Part shown: one piece after another, positions 35,182 to 43,902 of the stretch
Numbering within the stretch: the first letter of the stretch is position 1
Layout: each line of letters opens with the position of its first letter
Assembly: GCA_900320545.1 (NCBI GenBank)
Contig: ONSU01000004.1
Span: 123,926-187,925, forward strand
Reading direction: 5' to 3'
DNA from: an uncultured Bacteroidales bacterium
GTDB lineage: Bacteria; Bacteroidota; Bacteroidia; Bacteroidales; UBA932
Length of the DNA: 64,000 nucleotides
Program-made: the position numbers and the translations under genes
Notes under the pieces: generated by a model
What the model was told of the DNA's origin: nothing
What the model saw: the letters and a program-made list of their open reading frames with translations, nothing else
Databases searched by the model: none

Positions 35182-35355
35182 CTATTCCCAGGTATGGTTA
35201 AACTGATTTTCATCGGCGAAGTCGTACTCCTTCACCTCCTGCCCCGTCGACTCGACGGTGCCCACATTGTCCACGATAGAGCCCAGCAGGAACGCACACT
35301 CTGTCTCGGTGCGCACCTCCCGAAGCACTTCGGGGCGCTTGTAAAATCTTGCCAT
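35182..35355 (-). CDS. 57-residue micro-protein opening operon B
   Basis: Same length and layout as the operon A copy: basic start MARFYKRPEVLREVR, ECAFLLGSIVDNVG core, STGQEVKEYDFAD, FNHTWE end. Nine substitutions separate the two, seven of them in the first 18 residues. It too is followed by TAGGAGGA and a lipoprotein gene. It starts 38 nt after the operon's -7 box, has no signal peptide and contains one Cys (C20). It is not assigned to a known family. Confidence 0.8.
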   Translation of the reverse strand: MARFYKRPEVLREVRTETECAFLLGSIVDNVGTVESTGQEVKEYDFADENQFNHTWE

Positions 35356-35393
35356 ATTGTAAAAATACTTGCTAGTTCACTCTAAACAGGGCG

Positions 35394-35425
35394 CAAAAGT
35401 AGCAAAAATTTCACAAAAAGGCAAA
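35394..35425 (-). promoter_or_regulatory. Promoter of operon B
   Basis: Minus strand: TTTG (35422-35425), 20 nt, TACTTTTG (35394-35401). It starts 6 nt after the stop of the metallophosphatase gene. No terminator is seen between them, so read-through from 36974 is also possible. Confidence 0.75.
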
Positions 35426-35430
35426 AATAT

Positions 35431-36285
35431 TTAAGGAATGTCAATAGGTACCAGCGTGAGCGTGATCTGATCGCCCACTTCGCAGCGGGTATAGCCGGGA
35501 TCGGGAGTCCCGTCTTTCAGGGATTGGAGGACGGCGTACTGAACGCCCATATAGGTGGTGCGCTCCTGGAAATGGTCGTGGCCGGTGAGGACCATCGAGA
35601 CGCCGCACCGGGAGAAGAGTCCGGTGAGGGCCATCGTCTCTTCCTGGGACCAGTTGCTGGTGGTTTCCTGCGACCAGTCTTTCCGGAAGAAATGGGTGTG
35701 GGTGAATACGATGATGTGCCGGTATTCGCCCCTGGCGGCCGTGAGGACCTCTTCCGCCCAGGCCCGCTGCCTGTGGCCCAGGGTGGACCCCGCCGAATCG
35801 AGGCAGAGGTAGAGATCTTTCGCCCCGGAGGGGAGAAGGGCCTCGAACCAGTAGGAGGAGGTGTGATAGAGTTCCTGCCACTGTTTCCACTGGCCGAAAT
35901 AGAGGTCGTGGTTGCCGGGGGTGCCGAACATCCGCTGCGGAGCCGCCTTCACGTGTTCGTCGAAAACTTTCATCTGGTCCTTGCCGTCCACGATGTCGCC
36001 GAGGTTGATCCAGAAAGGCGCCGAGCCGGTATCGGCCGAGAGGTCCGCGATGAATTTGTCGAGATTGCGCGTCGAATGATAGACGTGGATGTCGGTAGCC
36101 GCGTAAAAGGTGTAATCTTCCGTGGGAATGACGACCGAGGGATAGCCCTCCGCGTCGTTGTAAGCGACGGAGGCCTCGAAACGCTTGTCGGAGGAAGGGC
36201 TGGAAGCCACGAACAGGCCGGGGATGTCGTATTTGTTGCAGGCGCCGAGCAGGATCAGGCCCGCGATGAAGCAGATCTTTCTCAT
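35431..36285 (-). CDS. Calcineurin-like metallophosphatase lipoprotein
   Basis: The 284-residue lipoprotein (LILLGAC) has a metallophosphoesterase domain. All metal-binding blocks are visible: TDIHV (about 69), LGDIVDG (about 96), GTPGNHDLYF (about 122), FTHTHFF and GHDHF. Relatives hydrolyse phosphomonoesters or diesters with a two-metal centre; the substrate is not predictable. The start at 36285 (MRKICFI) overlaps the stop of the barrel gene by ATGA, so the two are coupled. A longer open frame reaching 36981 is rejected because it overlaps the real barrel gene in another frame. Confidence 0.85.
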   Translation of the reverse strand: MRKICFIAGLILLGACNKYDIPGLFVASSPSSDKRFEASVAYNDAEGYPSVVIPTEDYTFYAATDIHVYHSTRNLDKFIADLSADTGSAPFWINLGDIVDGKDQMKVFDEHVKAAPQRMFGTPGNHDLYFGQWKQWQELYHTSSYWFEALLPSGAKDLYLCLDSAGSTLGHRQRAWAEEVLTAARGEYRHIIVFTHTHFFRKDWSQETTSNWSQEETMALTGLFSRCGVSMVLTGHDHFQERTTYMGVQYAVLQSLKDGTPDPGYTRCEVGDQITLTLVPIDIP

Positions 36286-36974
36286 TTTCCGAAACGATAA
36301 GCGACGCCGGCATAGAGGGAAAATCCATACCAGTAGGCCGTCAGGTGATACATTCCCGTGGGACGGAGGTCGAGTTCGGCAAGCACCCGGAGGTTGTGCC
36401 CAACGTCGGCCGTCCCGTCGAGGAAGAAGATGGGCTGCATCGAGCGCTCGTAATGGAAGCGGGTGAAATTGCCCACGCCGCCGCCGAGGTTCCACCGGCT
36501 CTCGGGCGGGCGGACCTGGAAAGCGACCCGGTAAAGCACGTCGAAGGGCTCCACGACATAGTCGTCCGTACTGCTCCACCGCTTCTCGAGCCCGCCCAGG
36601 ATGCGGGTGGAGACACCCAGCTGGGCCGTCAGGTAGGGCATCCGGTAGCCGACGCTTGCGGCCGAGACGAACAGGACGTTGCGGTAGCAGGCATACACCT
36701 CGCTGTGAAAGGTCCCTTCGAGGAACAGACTGCCATACGGAAGCGTGAATACGGGACGCACCGTGACGGTGAAGGAGCAGACGCCGGGAGAGGTCGCCTC
36801 GACGCCCGCATCCGCCTCGAAGGCCCTGGTGACGGGATAATGCAGGCCGACGGCCGCGCCGCCGAACCAGCCGTAGGCGTTGTTCTGCCCCACGACGCCC
36901 TGCACCGAGACTTCCTGCGCGGAAAGAACAGGGGCGGCGAGGAGAAGAAGAGCGAGGAGAAGATGATTTTTCAT
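36282..36974 (-). CDS. Predicted outer-membrane beta-barrel protein
   Basis: The 230-residue protein has a Sec signal (APVLSAQ) and alternating amphipathic strands rich in Tyr/Phe, ending in YAGVAYRFGK. This suits a small 8-12-strand barrel. No enzymatic motif is seen. The start at MKNHLLL (36974) lies only 4 nt from a TATTTTTG -7 box, implying a leaderless mRNA. It forms a two-gene operon with the metallophosphatase. Confidence 0.75.
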   Translation of the reverse strand: MKNHLLLALLLLAAPVLSAQEVSVQGVVGQNNAYGWFGGAAVGLHYPVTRAFEADAGVEATSPGVCSFTVTVRPVFTLPYGSLFLEGTFHSEVYACYRNVLFVSAASVGYRMPYLTAQLGVSTRILGGLEKRWSSTDDYVVEPFDVLYRVAFQVRPPESRWNLGGGVGNFTRFHYERSMQPIFFLDGTADVGHNLRVLAELDLRPTGMYHLTAYWYGFSLYAGVAYRFGK

Positions 36975-36978
36975 ACTG

Positions 36979-36986
36979 CAAAAATA
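36979..36986 (-). promoter_or_regulatory. -7 box for the barrel/metallophosphatase operon
   Basis: TATTTTTG on the minus strand fits TAnnTTTG; 4 nt separate it from the ATG at 36974. Confidence 0.55.
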
Positions 36987-37003
36987 GGAAAAAATCGGGA
37001 TTG

Positions 37004-38515
37004 TCAAAGGTTGGCGATGATGCGGTCGAAGCCGTCGTGGGGGTGGAGGGAGTGCTTCTGGAGGTTGCTATGGTAGGAGTAGACGGTGGTGACCGACATA
37101 TTGAGGACCTTGGCGATCTTCATCCGCCGGGAAATGCCCATCCGGATCAGGGCGAGGATACGGAGTTCGGTGGAGAGTACGCCCTTAGCGGGCATCTCGA
37201 GCCGGTACTGCGGCTGCATTTCGGCGTTGACCTTGTCGACAAAATCGGGGAAGATGCCGAGGAAGGCCGAATCGAAGTATGCGAGGAGACCGTTGAATTC
37301 GCCGTCGGCGAAGGAGGGGTGGCGGAGCATCGCCACGACGGCCTCGGGACCGTCCTGCCGGACGGCGCGGCGCAGGGAGGACCGGTATTCGTCCACTTTG
37401 TTGAGGTAATCCACGCACTTCTCCATATAGTTTGCGAGGAAGTTGTCCTTGATCTTGGAGACCTCGCTCAGTTTGCGGCGGGAGAGGTTGAGCCGGGAGG
37501 AATACCGGGAGAGGATCACCAGGAATACGACCGCCACGACCAGGAGGAGCGCGATGGCGATGATGGTGGTGAAATAGGCCCGCCGCTTCTGCCGCTGCTG
37601 CTCCAGCAGGGCGTTCATCACCGCAAGCTCCGACTGGATGACATCGTCGTAACGGGACTCGTAATGCGAGGAATAGGCATCCTTGAGGGTGATGCGCAGG
37701 TAACGGTCGGCCCGTTCGATGTCGCCGGTCCGGAAAAGGATGAGCGCCAGTTCGTAAAGCGCGTTGTACGCCTTGACGGAAAGACGCATGTCGCACTCCG
37801 CCGAAGCCGCGAAATATTTGACGGCCCGTTCGGTCTCACCCCGGTAAAGATACTCCTTGGCCAGGAAATAATTGGCCTTGGCCGTGTCGTTCGGGCTTTT
37901 GAGAACGCAGGCGCGAAGCCGCCCGACGGCGTCTCCGGGTTCTCCGTCGAGACGGAGCATCTCATTGTGATAGGAGGCGCAGTCGATGCGGGTGCTGTCG
38001 CCCCGCCACCATCTGTCGACAATACGGCGCCGGGCGGCCTGGTATTCCGGCGCAGTCTGGGCAAGGCGGGTATAGATGTGATAACCGGCGAAGCAGTAGA
38101 TGTTGAAGGCCTCTTCGGGCATCGCTACGGTATCAATCCGCTGCAGGACACGGAGGGCGGCGTCCAGCGAATCCATCTTGTAGAGGATATTGGCGTAGCA
38201 CGACTCGCCGATACGCCGCTGGCGGCTGTCGCTGCCGGAAAGGGAAAGCATCTCCCGGACCGCCGCGTAGCACGAGTCGATGTCGTGATAGAAGAAAAAT
38301 GACTCCAGTGCATAGACCGCCTCCCACCGGGCGGAATCGCTGCCCGAACGGAGCGCTTCGGTGCGGAGCGAGTCCTGGATACGGTCGTGAAGGAGGTCGT
38401 ATTCTTCCTGCCGCTCGATGGCGCGGTCGAGGGCGGCGAAGTGTCTCGCCCCGGGACGGGAACAGCCCGCGAGGACGGAAAACATCAAAAAACAAGCAAA
38501 AAATATCCGTTTCAC
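37004..38515 (-). CDS. DUF6377-type membrane regulator with TPR and C-terminal HTH
   Basis: The 503-residue protein begins with a lipoprotein-like signal (FSVLAGC). A TPR-rich periplasmic half follows (about 60-310; GDIERADRYLRITLKDAY), then one membrane helix (about 323-347), a coiled-coil linker and a cytoplasmic C-terminal part ending in a helix-turn-helix (MGISRRMKIAKVLNMSVTTVYSYHSNLQKHS). This matches the Bacteroidota DUF6377 family, often divergent from susCD genes and thought to sense substrate. Here it is divergent from the second SusC/SusD pair, which has no sigma/FecR system. The start is GTG, 4 nt from a TATATTTG box. Confidence 0.82.
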   Translation of the reverse strand: MKRIFFACFLMFSVLAGCSRPGARHFAALDRAIERQEEYDLLHDRIQDSLRTEALRSGSDSARWEAVYALESFFFYHDIDSCYAAVREMLSLSGSDSRQRRIGESCYANILYKMDSLDAALRVLQRIDTVAMPEEAFNIYCFAGYHIYTRLAQTAPEYQAARRRIVDRWWRGDSTRIDCASYHNEMLRLDGEPGDAVGRLRACVLKSPNDTAKANYFLAKEYLYRGETERAVKYFAASAECDMRLSVKAYNALYELALILFRTGDIERADRYLRITLKDAYSSHYESRYDDVIQSELAVMNALLEQQRQKRRAYFTTIIAIALLLVVAVVFLVILSRYSSRLNLSRRKLSEVSKIKDNFLANYMEKCVDYLNKVDEYRSSLRRAVRQDGPEAVVAMLRHPSFADGEFNGLLAYFDSAFLGIFPDFVDKVNAEMQPQYRLEMPAKGVLSTELRILALIRMGISRRMKIAKVLNMSVTTVYSYHSNLQKHSLHPHDGFDRIIANL

Positions 38516-38519
38516 GCTG

Positions 38520-38527
38520 CAAATATA
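38520..38527 (-). promoter_or_regulatory. -7 box of the DUF6377-type regulator
   Basis: TATATTTG on the minus strand; the GTG start follows after 4 nt, so the transcript is predicted to be leaderless. Confidence 0.6.
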
Positions 38528-38660
38528 GTCAAAAAATCCTTGTTTATCAAAAAGCCGGATTTTATCCTAAAAAATTAACACACAATCGTTTAATAAAATT
38601 TCACCCCTTTCGAAAACCTTGTTTTGAGAAAACCGCTGGAGAAAGCGTTCTTTTTTCGTG

Positions 38661-38668
38661 TAATTTTG
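38661..38668 (+). promoter_or_regulatory. -7 box for the second SusC/SusD operon
   Basis: TAATTTTG fits TAnnTTTG. No good -33 element is seen, which suits an activator-dependent promoter. The leader to the susC ATG is about 42 nt. The 133 nt between the two divergent -7 boxes are AT-rich and could hold the regulator's site. Confidence 0.6.
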
Positions 38669-38715
38669 CATTTGAACACAACGCGATAACCAAAAATTCG
38701 TTCAAACCATCCAGT

Positions 38716-41700
38716 ATGAAACATTCATTGAAACGTGTTTTGTCCGCTGCCGCCCTTCTCCTCCCGGGGCTCGTCGCCTTCGGTCAGAACGGGCAGGTAA
38801 CCGGAAAGGTGACCGACGCCGCGACCGGAGAACCGGTTCCGGGTGCGGCCATTCTCGTCAAGGGCGGAACGGGAGGAGCCGTAACGGATCTCGACGGCGT
38901 CTATTCCATTTCCGCAGCCCCGGATGCGACGCTCGTATGTTCCTGCATCGGCTATGCGGACACCGAACAGGGGGTCGACGGCAGGACCGCCGTAGACTTC
39001 GCCCTCGCGGTGGACGCCCAGATGCTTGAGGAAACCGTCGTCGTCGGTTACGGCACGCTCAAGAAATCCCAGCTCGTGGGCAGCGTGGAGCAGATTTCCG
39101 GTGAGGAACTGGAAGGCCGCACCAACGCCAACGTCTCCAGAACCCTCCAGGGACAGGTCCCGGGCCTGAGCATCTTCCAGCTCGACGGAAAGCCGACGCA
39201 CGGCGGCAATGTCTACATCCGCGGCGGCGCGACCTCGTATGTAATGAAGAAGAATATGACGTCCAAGACGATGACCGAGTATTCCATCGGACAGGGCGGC
39301 GGCGCCCTCGTGCTGATCGACGGCGTCGAGGGCGACCTCAGTTCGGTCAATCCCGAGGATGTGGAGTCCGTCTCCGTGCTCAAGGATGCCTCTTCCGCAG
39401 CCATTTACGGATCCAGGGCCGCCTACGGCGTAATCCTGATCACCACGAAACAGGCCTCCGGCGAAAAGATTTCCGTCAGTTACAACGGCGCCGTCTCCAT
39501 CAACCAGCGTACGGTACGGTGGGAAGACCATATCATCGACGACGGCCTCGAATTTACCCGCAACTTCTATGACTTCTGGGTCGGAAGGACCGAAACCCCC
39601 ACCGCGGCCGGAGCCCTTCCCACCAAGATGAACACCTATAATATCCCCTCCAATTACCTCGAACTGTTCGAGCGGCGCCGTGCAGCCGGCATCACGAGCC
39701 CGTACGACATGAACGGGGACGACTACCTCTACTTCGGCTCCGTCAACTATCTCAAGCTCTTCTACAAGCCCGTCAATATGACGCATACGCACGCGGTGAG
39801 CGTCAACGGGTCTTCGAAGAAGATCTCCTATTCCCTGACGGGACGCTACTACGGGCAGGACGGCATCTACAAGATCGGCAACGAGAAATTCGACCAGTTC
39901 AACGTCCGTTCGAAGGTATCCCTCAAGATCCGCGACTGGCTCACCATCGACAACAACACGTCCCTGTACCACGTCAACTACATCCAGCCGATCTTCGCCA
40001 AGAGCAAGGACAAGGTGGGCAGCCAGGTGCAGCAGATGGGCGTAATCGGCTTCCCGGTCCTTCCGCCCGTCAATGAAGACGGCACTTACACCATCGGCGG
40101 CGCCGCCTCGGGGTATGAAGCCTTCGTGGAAGGCAATTCCGCCCAGGAGAGCAAGACCATGTCGGTCGTCACGACGACAGGCATCACCGTCGAGCCGGTC
40201 AGGGAAGTTTTCAAAATCCGGGGCGACTTCTCCTATAAATATACGGCTCGGAACATCCAGCGCTATGTGGCACCCACCACGCAGAGCCGCACGCCCGGCA
40301 TCCTGACCTACTATGTCAGCGAGGCCGACTCCTACAAAAAGGAATACAAGTACGAGACCAACCACATTTCGGCCAACGTCGTCGGCACCGTCACCCCGAA
40401 ACTCGGCCCCGACCACAAACTCAACATCGTGGCCGGCTGGAACCTCGAGAGCCATAAGTACGACATCGAGAGCATTCTCCGGCTCGGGATGCTATACCCG
40501 GGCCTGACCAGCTTCGAAATGTTCGAAGGCAGCGAGATCACCCTCAAGCAGTACGACAGCAACTGGGCGACGATCGGCGCCTTCGCCCGCGCCAACTACA
40601 CCCTCTTCGGGCGGTACATCGTGGAAGGATCGGTCCGCTATGACGCCAACTCCCGCTTCCCGAAGCATCAGCGGGGCGGCTGGTTCCCCTCCGCCTCGGC
40701 CGGATGGCGCGTCTCCGAGGAGCCCTGGATGAAGGGAGCCAAAAAGGTGCTTGACAATCTCAAGATCCGCGGCAACTGGGGCACGCTCGGCAACGGCGGG
40801 GTGGCTCCGTACTCCTTCCTGGAAACGATGGGCATCGGCAAGACCACCGTCATCTTCGACGGCGGTTTCGAAAACACCGCCGGAATGCCCTCCATCGTGC
40901 CGAACAGTCTCACCTGGGAACGCATCACGACCTGGGATATCGGCCTGGACATGGACCTCTTCCGCAGCCGGCTCTCCTTCTCGGGCGACTATTACGTCCG
41001 GCGTACCAACAATATGTACTCCGCCGGGCCGGAACTGCCCGCCCTCCTGGGTGCCGACTCGCCGAAAGGCAACTACGGCCAGCTTACGACCAAGGGATGG
41101 GAACTCACCCTTTCCTGGCGGGACTCCTTCCGCCTGGGCGGGAAAGATTTCTCGTATTCCGTCAAGGGAAGTCTCTGGGACAACAGGACCTGGGTGACAA
41201 AGTTCTATAACGAGAGCCACAACATCTTCGGCTACTACGAGGGCAAGGAAATCGGCGAACTCTGGGGATTCCGCACCGACGGCCTGTTCACCACCAACGA
41301 AGAGGCGGCCGCCTGGTATCCCGACCGCTACCACAATCTCGGCACCTCGACGATCCCGTACGCGGGCGACATCCGGTTTGTGGATGTGGACGGCAACAAG
41401 GAAATCACCGCGGGCGCCGCAACGCTGGAGGACCACGGCGACCTCGACCGCATCGGCAACATCATGCCGCGCTTCCAGTACGGCATCAACGTCGACCTCC
41501 GTTGGAACGGCATCGGCCTGAGCGTCTTCCTCCAGGGTATCGGCCACCGCGACTGGTATCCTTCCGAGGGAACCAGCCTCTTCTGGGGCGGCTACGGCAG
41601 GGCCTACGATTACGCGCTGAAGGACCAGCAGATCGACCGGGTCATCCTCGACAAGAGTACCGAAAACTGGACCGTGGCCAACGCCGCCGACCATCCCTAC

Positions 41701-42063
41701 TGGCCTCGCCGGCTCTACGGCCCCGCAATGGCGGGGAGCGGACTCGGGACGATGAACTCCTACAACGACTACTTCCTTCAGAATGCGGCCTACCTGCGCC
41801 TGAAGAACCTCACGCTCGACTACACCTTCCCGAAGAAACTCCTCGAGAAAGCGCGCATCGAGAAACTCCGCCTCTATTTCTCCGGAGAGAATCTCGCCAC
41901 ATGGTCGCCGATCTACAAGCATACGTCGATGTTCGATCCGGAGGTCATCGGCAAGGGCGACAGCGACTTCGCGGACGGCAACTCCACGTCCGAGACAATG
42001 GGCGACGGCGCCAGCTATCCGATGCTGCGCTCCTTCACCTTCGGCATCAACATCACATTCTAA
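38716..42063 (+). CDS. susC-like: SusC/RagA-family TonB-dependent transporter without STN domain
   Basis: The 1115-residue protein has a Sec signal (VAFGQ). A carboxypeptidase-regulatory-like domain (about 26-100; VTGKVTDAATGEPVPGAAI), a TonB-box-like VVVGYGT (about 110) and a plug (about 120-255; ALVLIDGVEGD, DASSAAIYGSRAAYGVILITT) precede the barrel, which ends in FTFGINITF. It lacks the STN domain found in the first SusC, consistent with regulation by the divergent DUF6377-type protein. The start is the ATG followed by KHSLKRVL; the in-frame upstream region crosses the promoter. Its SusD partner follows after 5 nt. Confidence 0.95.
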   Translation: MKHSLKRVLSAAALLLPGLVAFGQNGQVTGKVTDAATGEPVPGAAILVKGGTGGAVTDLDGVYSISAAPDATLVCSCIGYADTEQGVDGRTAVDFALAVDAQMLEETVVVGYGTLKKSQLVGSVEQISGEELEGRTNANVSRTLQGQVPGLSIFQLDGKPTHGGNVYIRGGATSYVMKKNMTSKTMTEYSIGQGGGALVLIDGVEGDLSSVNPEDVESVSVLKDASSAAIYGSRAAYGVILITTKQASGEKISVSYNGAVSINQRTVRWEDHIIDDGLEFTRNFYDFWVGRTETPTAAGALPTKMNTYNIPSNYLELFERRRAAGITSPYDMNGDDYLYFGSVNYLKLFYKPVNMTHTHAVSVNGSSKKISYSLTGRYYGQDGIYKIGNEKFDQFNVRSKVSLKIRDWLTIDNNTSLYHVNYIQPIFAKSKDKVGSQVQQMGVIGFPVLPPVNEDGTYTIGGAASGYEAFVEGNSAQESKTMSVVTTTGITVEPVREVFKIRGDFSYKYTARNIQRYVAPTTQSRTPGILTYYVSEADSYKKEYKYETNHISANVVGTVTPKLGPDHKLNIVAGWNLESHKYDIESILRLGMLYPGLTSFEMFEGSEITLKQYDSNWATIGAFARANYTLFGRYIVEGSVRYDANSRFPKHQRGGWFPSASAGWRVSEEPWMKGAKKVLDNLKIRGNWGTLGNGGVAPYSFLETMGIGKTTVIFDGGFENTAGMPSIVPNSLTWERITTWDIGLDMDLFRSRLSFSGDYYVRRTNNMYSAGPELPALLGADSPKGNYGQLTTKGWELTLSWRDSFRLGGKDFSYSVKGSLWDNRTWVTKFYNESHNIFGYYEGKEIGELWGFRTDGLFTTNEEAAAWYPDRYHNLGTSTIPYAGDIRFVDVDGNKEITAGAATLEDHGDLDRIGNIMPRFQYGINVDLRWNGIGLSVFLQGIGHRDWYPSEGTSLFWGGYGRAYDYALKDQQIDRVILDKSTENWTVANAADHPYWPRRLYGPAMAGSGLGTMNSYNDYFLQNAAYLRLKNLTLDYTFPKKLLEKARIEKLRLYFSGENLATWSPIYKHTSMFDPEVIGKGDSDFADGNSTSETMGDGASYPMLRSFTFGINITF

Positions 42064-42068
42064 GGGCT

Positions 42069-43883
42069 ATGAAAAAGACGATATACATCATTGCGGCCCT
42101 CCTGGCCTGCTCCTGCGGCAAATTCCTCGAGAAGACCCCGGCCAACAAGTTCGCGGCCGAAACCTTCTTCGCGACGGAAAACGACCTCAGGCTCTACGCC
42201 AACGGTCTCATCAACACGGCGATCCCCGACGCCACCGACATGGGCCTCGGCGAAGACCGGTTCACCGACTTCTGCGGCACCAAGGCCTCCGAAGAATTCT
42301 TCCGGGGCAACTATTCCGCCGCCAAGGCCTCCAACTGGACCACCTCCACCTGGAGTTTCCCGCGCCGTGTGGCCTATATGATCGAGAATATGCCGCGTTG
42401 CAAGGACAACGTCCCCGAAAGCGTCTACAACCACTACGAGGGCGTCGCCCGATTCTGGCGGGCCTGGATCACCGTCAAGCGGATGAAGGTATTCGGAGAT
42501 GTCTACTTCGTCGACAAAGTCATCCAGCCGGCGGACACGCTGACGCTCTACGGCCCCCGTCAGGACAGGGAGGAGGTCTTCCATAAGATTACCGAAGACC
42601 TGGAATTCGCCTGCGGGCACTGTCTGACCGCGGGGCCCGGCATCCGCTCGGACGGCTGTGTCTATATCAACAGATATGTCGCCCTTGCCTTTGCCTCCCG
42701 CTTCTTCCTCTTCGAGGGGACCTACCGCAAATACCACGCGACGAACCCGTCCACCGGCAAGCCCTGGAACGGGGAATACGAGAGTGCGGACTACCTCCTG
42801 GCCCTGGCCGAGAAATACGGGAAGGAACTGGTAGAGAGCCGGGCTTTCAGCCTGCATCCCGATTACCGGGAACTGTTCGTTTCCGCCACCCTGCCTGCGG
42901 ACGAGGTAATCTGGGGGAGGACCTATTCCACAGACCTCAGCGTCAAGCACGGCGTGACCTATAAGTACTGCTCCACCACATCCTCCCTGCTCTATTCCCC
43001 GACCAAGGAATATGTCCGGATGTTCCTCAAGACCGACGGAACGCCCGCCGAGGAGGCGATCAGCGTGACGCAGGAATTCAACGGACGCGACAGGCGGCTC
43101 TCCGCCACCGTCCTCTCCCCGGGGCGGACCTACACGAAGAATGACAATACGAAACCGGAGCTCCTGCCCGACTGGACCTGGACCGTCGGCGGATACGAAT
43201 GGATCAAGTGGGTGCAACTGGAGGAGGATCCGATCAAGGCGGACAACAAATCCTACAATTCCGTCCCGATCATCCGCTACGGCGAGGTGCTGCTGAATTA
43301 TGCGGAAGCGGCGGCCGAACTGGGCCATATGGACGAGGCGCTCTGGAACCGGACCATCGGCGCCCTCCGCGCGAGGGCGGGCGTCACGAGCATCTATCCC
43401 GGCTCGGCCGGCTATGTGGCCGATGACTGGCTCAGAGAGTACTATACGCAGGATGTATTGCATCCCGCCCCCCTTTCCGACGTGCTTCTGGAAATCCGCC
43501 GCGAGCGGGCCACGGAACTCTCGATGGAGGGCCAGAGCCGCTACGACGACCTGATGCGCTGGCAGCTTGGTGACCTCATCGAGCGTCGTTACAAACACCA
43601 GGGCTGGAGAGGTATCTACGTCACCGAGGAAGAGGCCGCGAACGGAATTATGTGGAGCGGCAAGAAGTACACGGTGTCCAAGACCCTCGGTACCAATGAG
43701 ACCAATTACAGGATTACCGGCAGTTCCGATGGAAACTGGAGTCTTTCGGAAGGCAGCTACGGCTTCCTGATCTATCACTACAACGTCGTGTGGGACGACA
43801 AGATGTACACGCATCCCATCCCGCAGTCGGCCCTCAACGTCAATCCCGACCTCGGTCAGAACGACGGCTGGCAATGGATTTAA
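42069..43883 (+). CDS. susD-like: SusD/RagB-family outer membrane lipoprotein
   Basis: The 604-residue lipoprotein (LLACSC) has the SusD start GKFLEKTPANKFAAETFF, a TPR region (RFWRAWITVKRMKVFGDVYFVDK), and the C-terminal RRERATELSMEGQSRYDDLMRWQLGD signature. It should bind the locus substrate at the surface and form a lid on SusC. It is at the long end of the family. It is followed after 19 nt by a BACON lipoprotein. Confidence 0.94.
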   Translation: MKKTIYIIAALLACSCGKFLEKTPANKFAAETFFATENDLRLYANGLINTAIPDATDMGLGEDRFTDFCGTKASEEFFRGNYSAAKASNWTTSTWSFPRRVAYMIENMPRCKDNVPESVYNHYEGVARFWRAWITVKRMKVFGDVYFVDKVIQPADTLTLYGPRQDREEVFHKITEDLEFACGHCLTAGPGIRSDGCVYINRYVALAFASRFFLFEGTYRKYHATNPSTGKPWNGEYESADYLLALAEKYGKELVESRAFSLHPDYRELFVSATLPADEVIWGRTYSTDLSVKHGVTYKYCSTTSSLLYSPTKEYVRMFLKTDGTPAEEAISVTQEFNGRDRRLSATVLSPGRTYTKNDNTKPELLPDWTWTVGGYEWIKWVQLEEDPIKADNKSYNSVPIIRYGEVLLNYAEAAAELGHMDEALWNRTIGALRARAGVTSIYPGSAGYVADDWLREYYTQDVLHPAPLSDVLLEIRRERATELSMEGQSRYDDLMRWQLGDLIERRYKHQGWRGIYVTEEEAANGIMWSGKKYTVSKTLGTNETNYRITGSSDGNWSLSEGSYGFLIYHYNVVWDDKMYTHPIPQSALNVNPDLGQNDGWQWI

Positions 43884-43902
43884 CCTTTAATGCACTGATA
43901 CT

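Noticed and set aside
16216-35355. Diversity-generating retroelement acting on the FISUMP-like domains.
   Set aside because: No reverse transcriptase, accessory gene or template/variable repeat pair was found in the window; kept only as a hypothesis to check genome-wide.
35431-36981. A 516-codon minus-strand frame covering both the metallophosphatase and the barrel gene.
   Set aside because: Its first half is Arg-rich nonsense overlapping the real barrel gene in another frame; the metallophosphatase has its own lipoprotein start at 36285.
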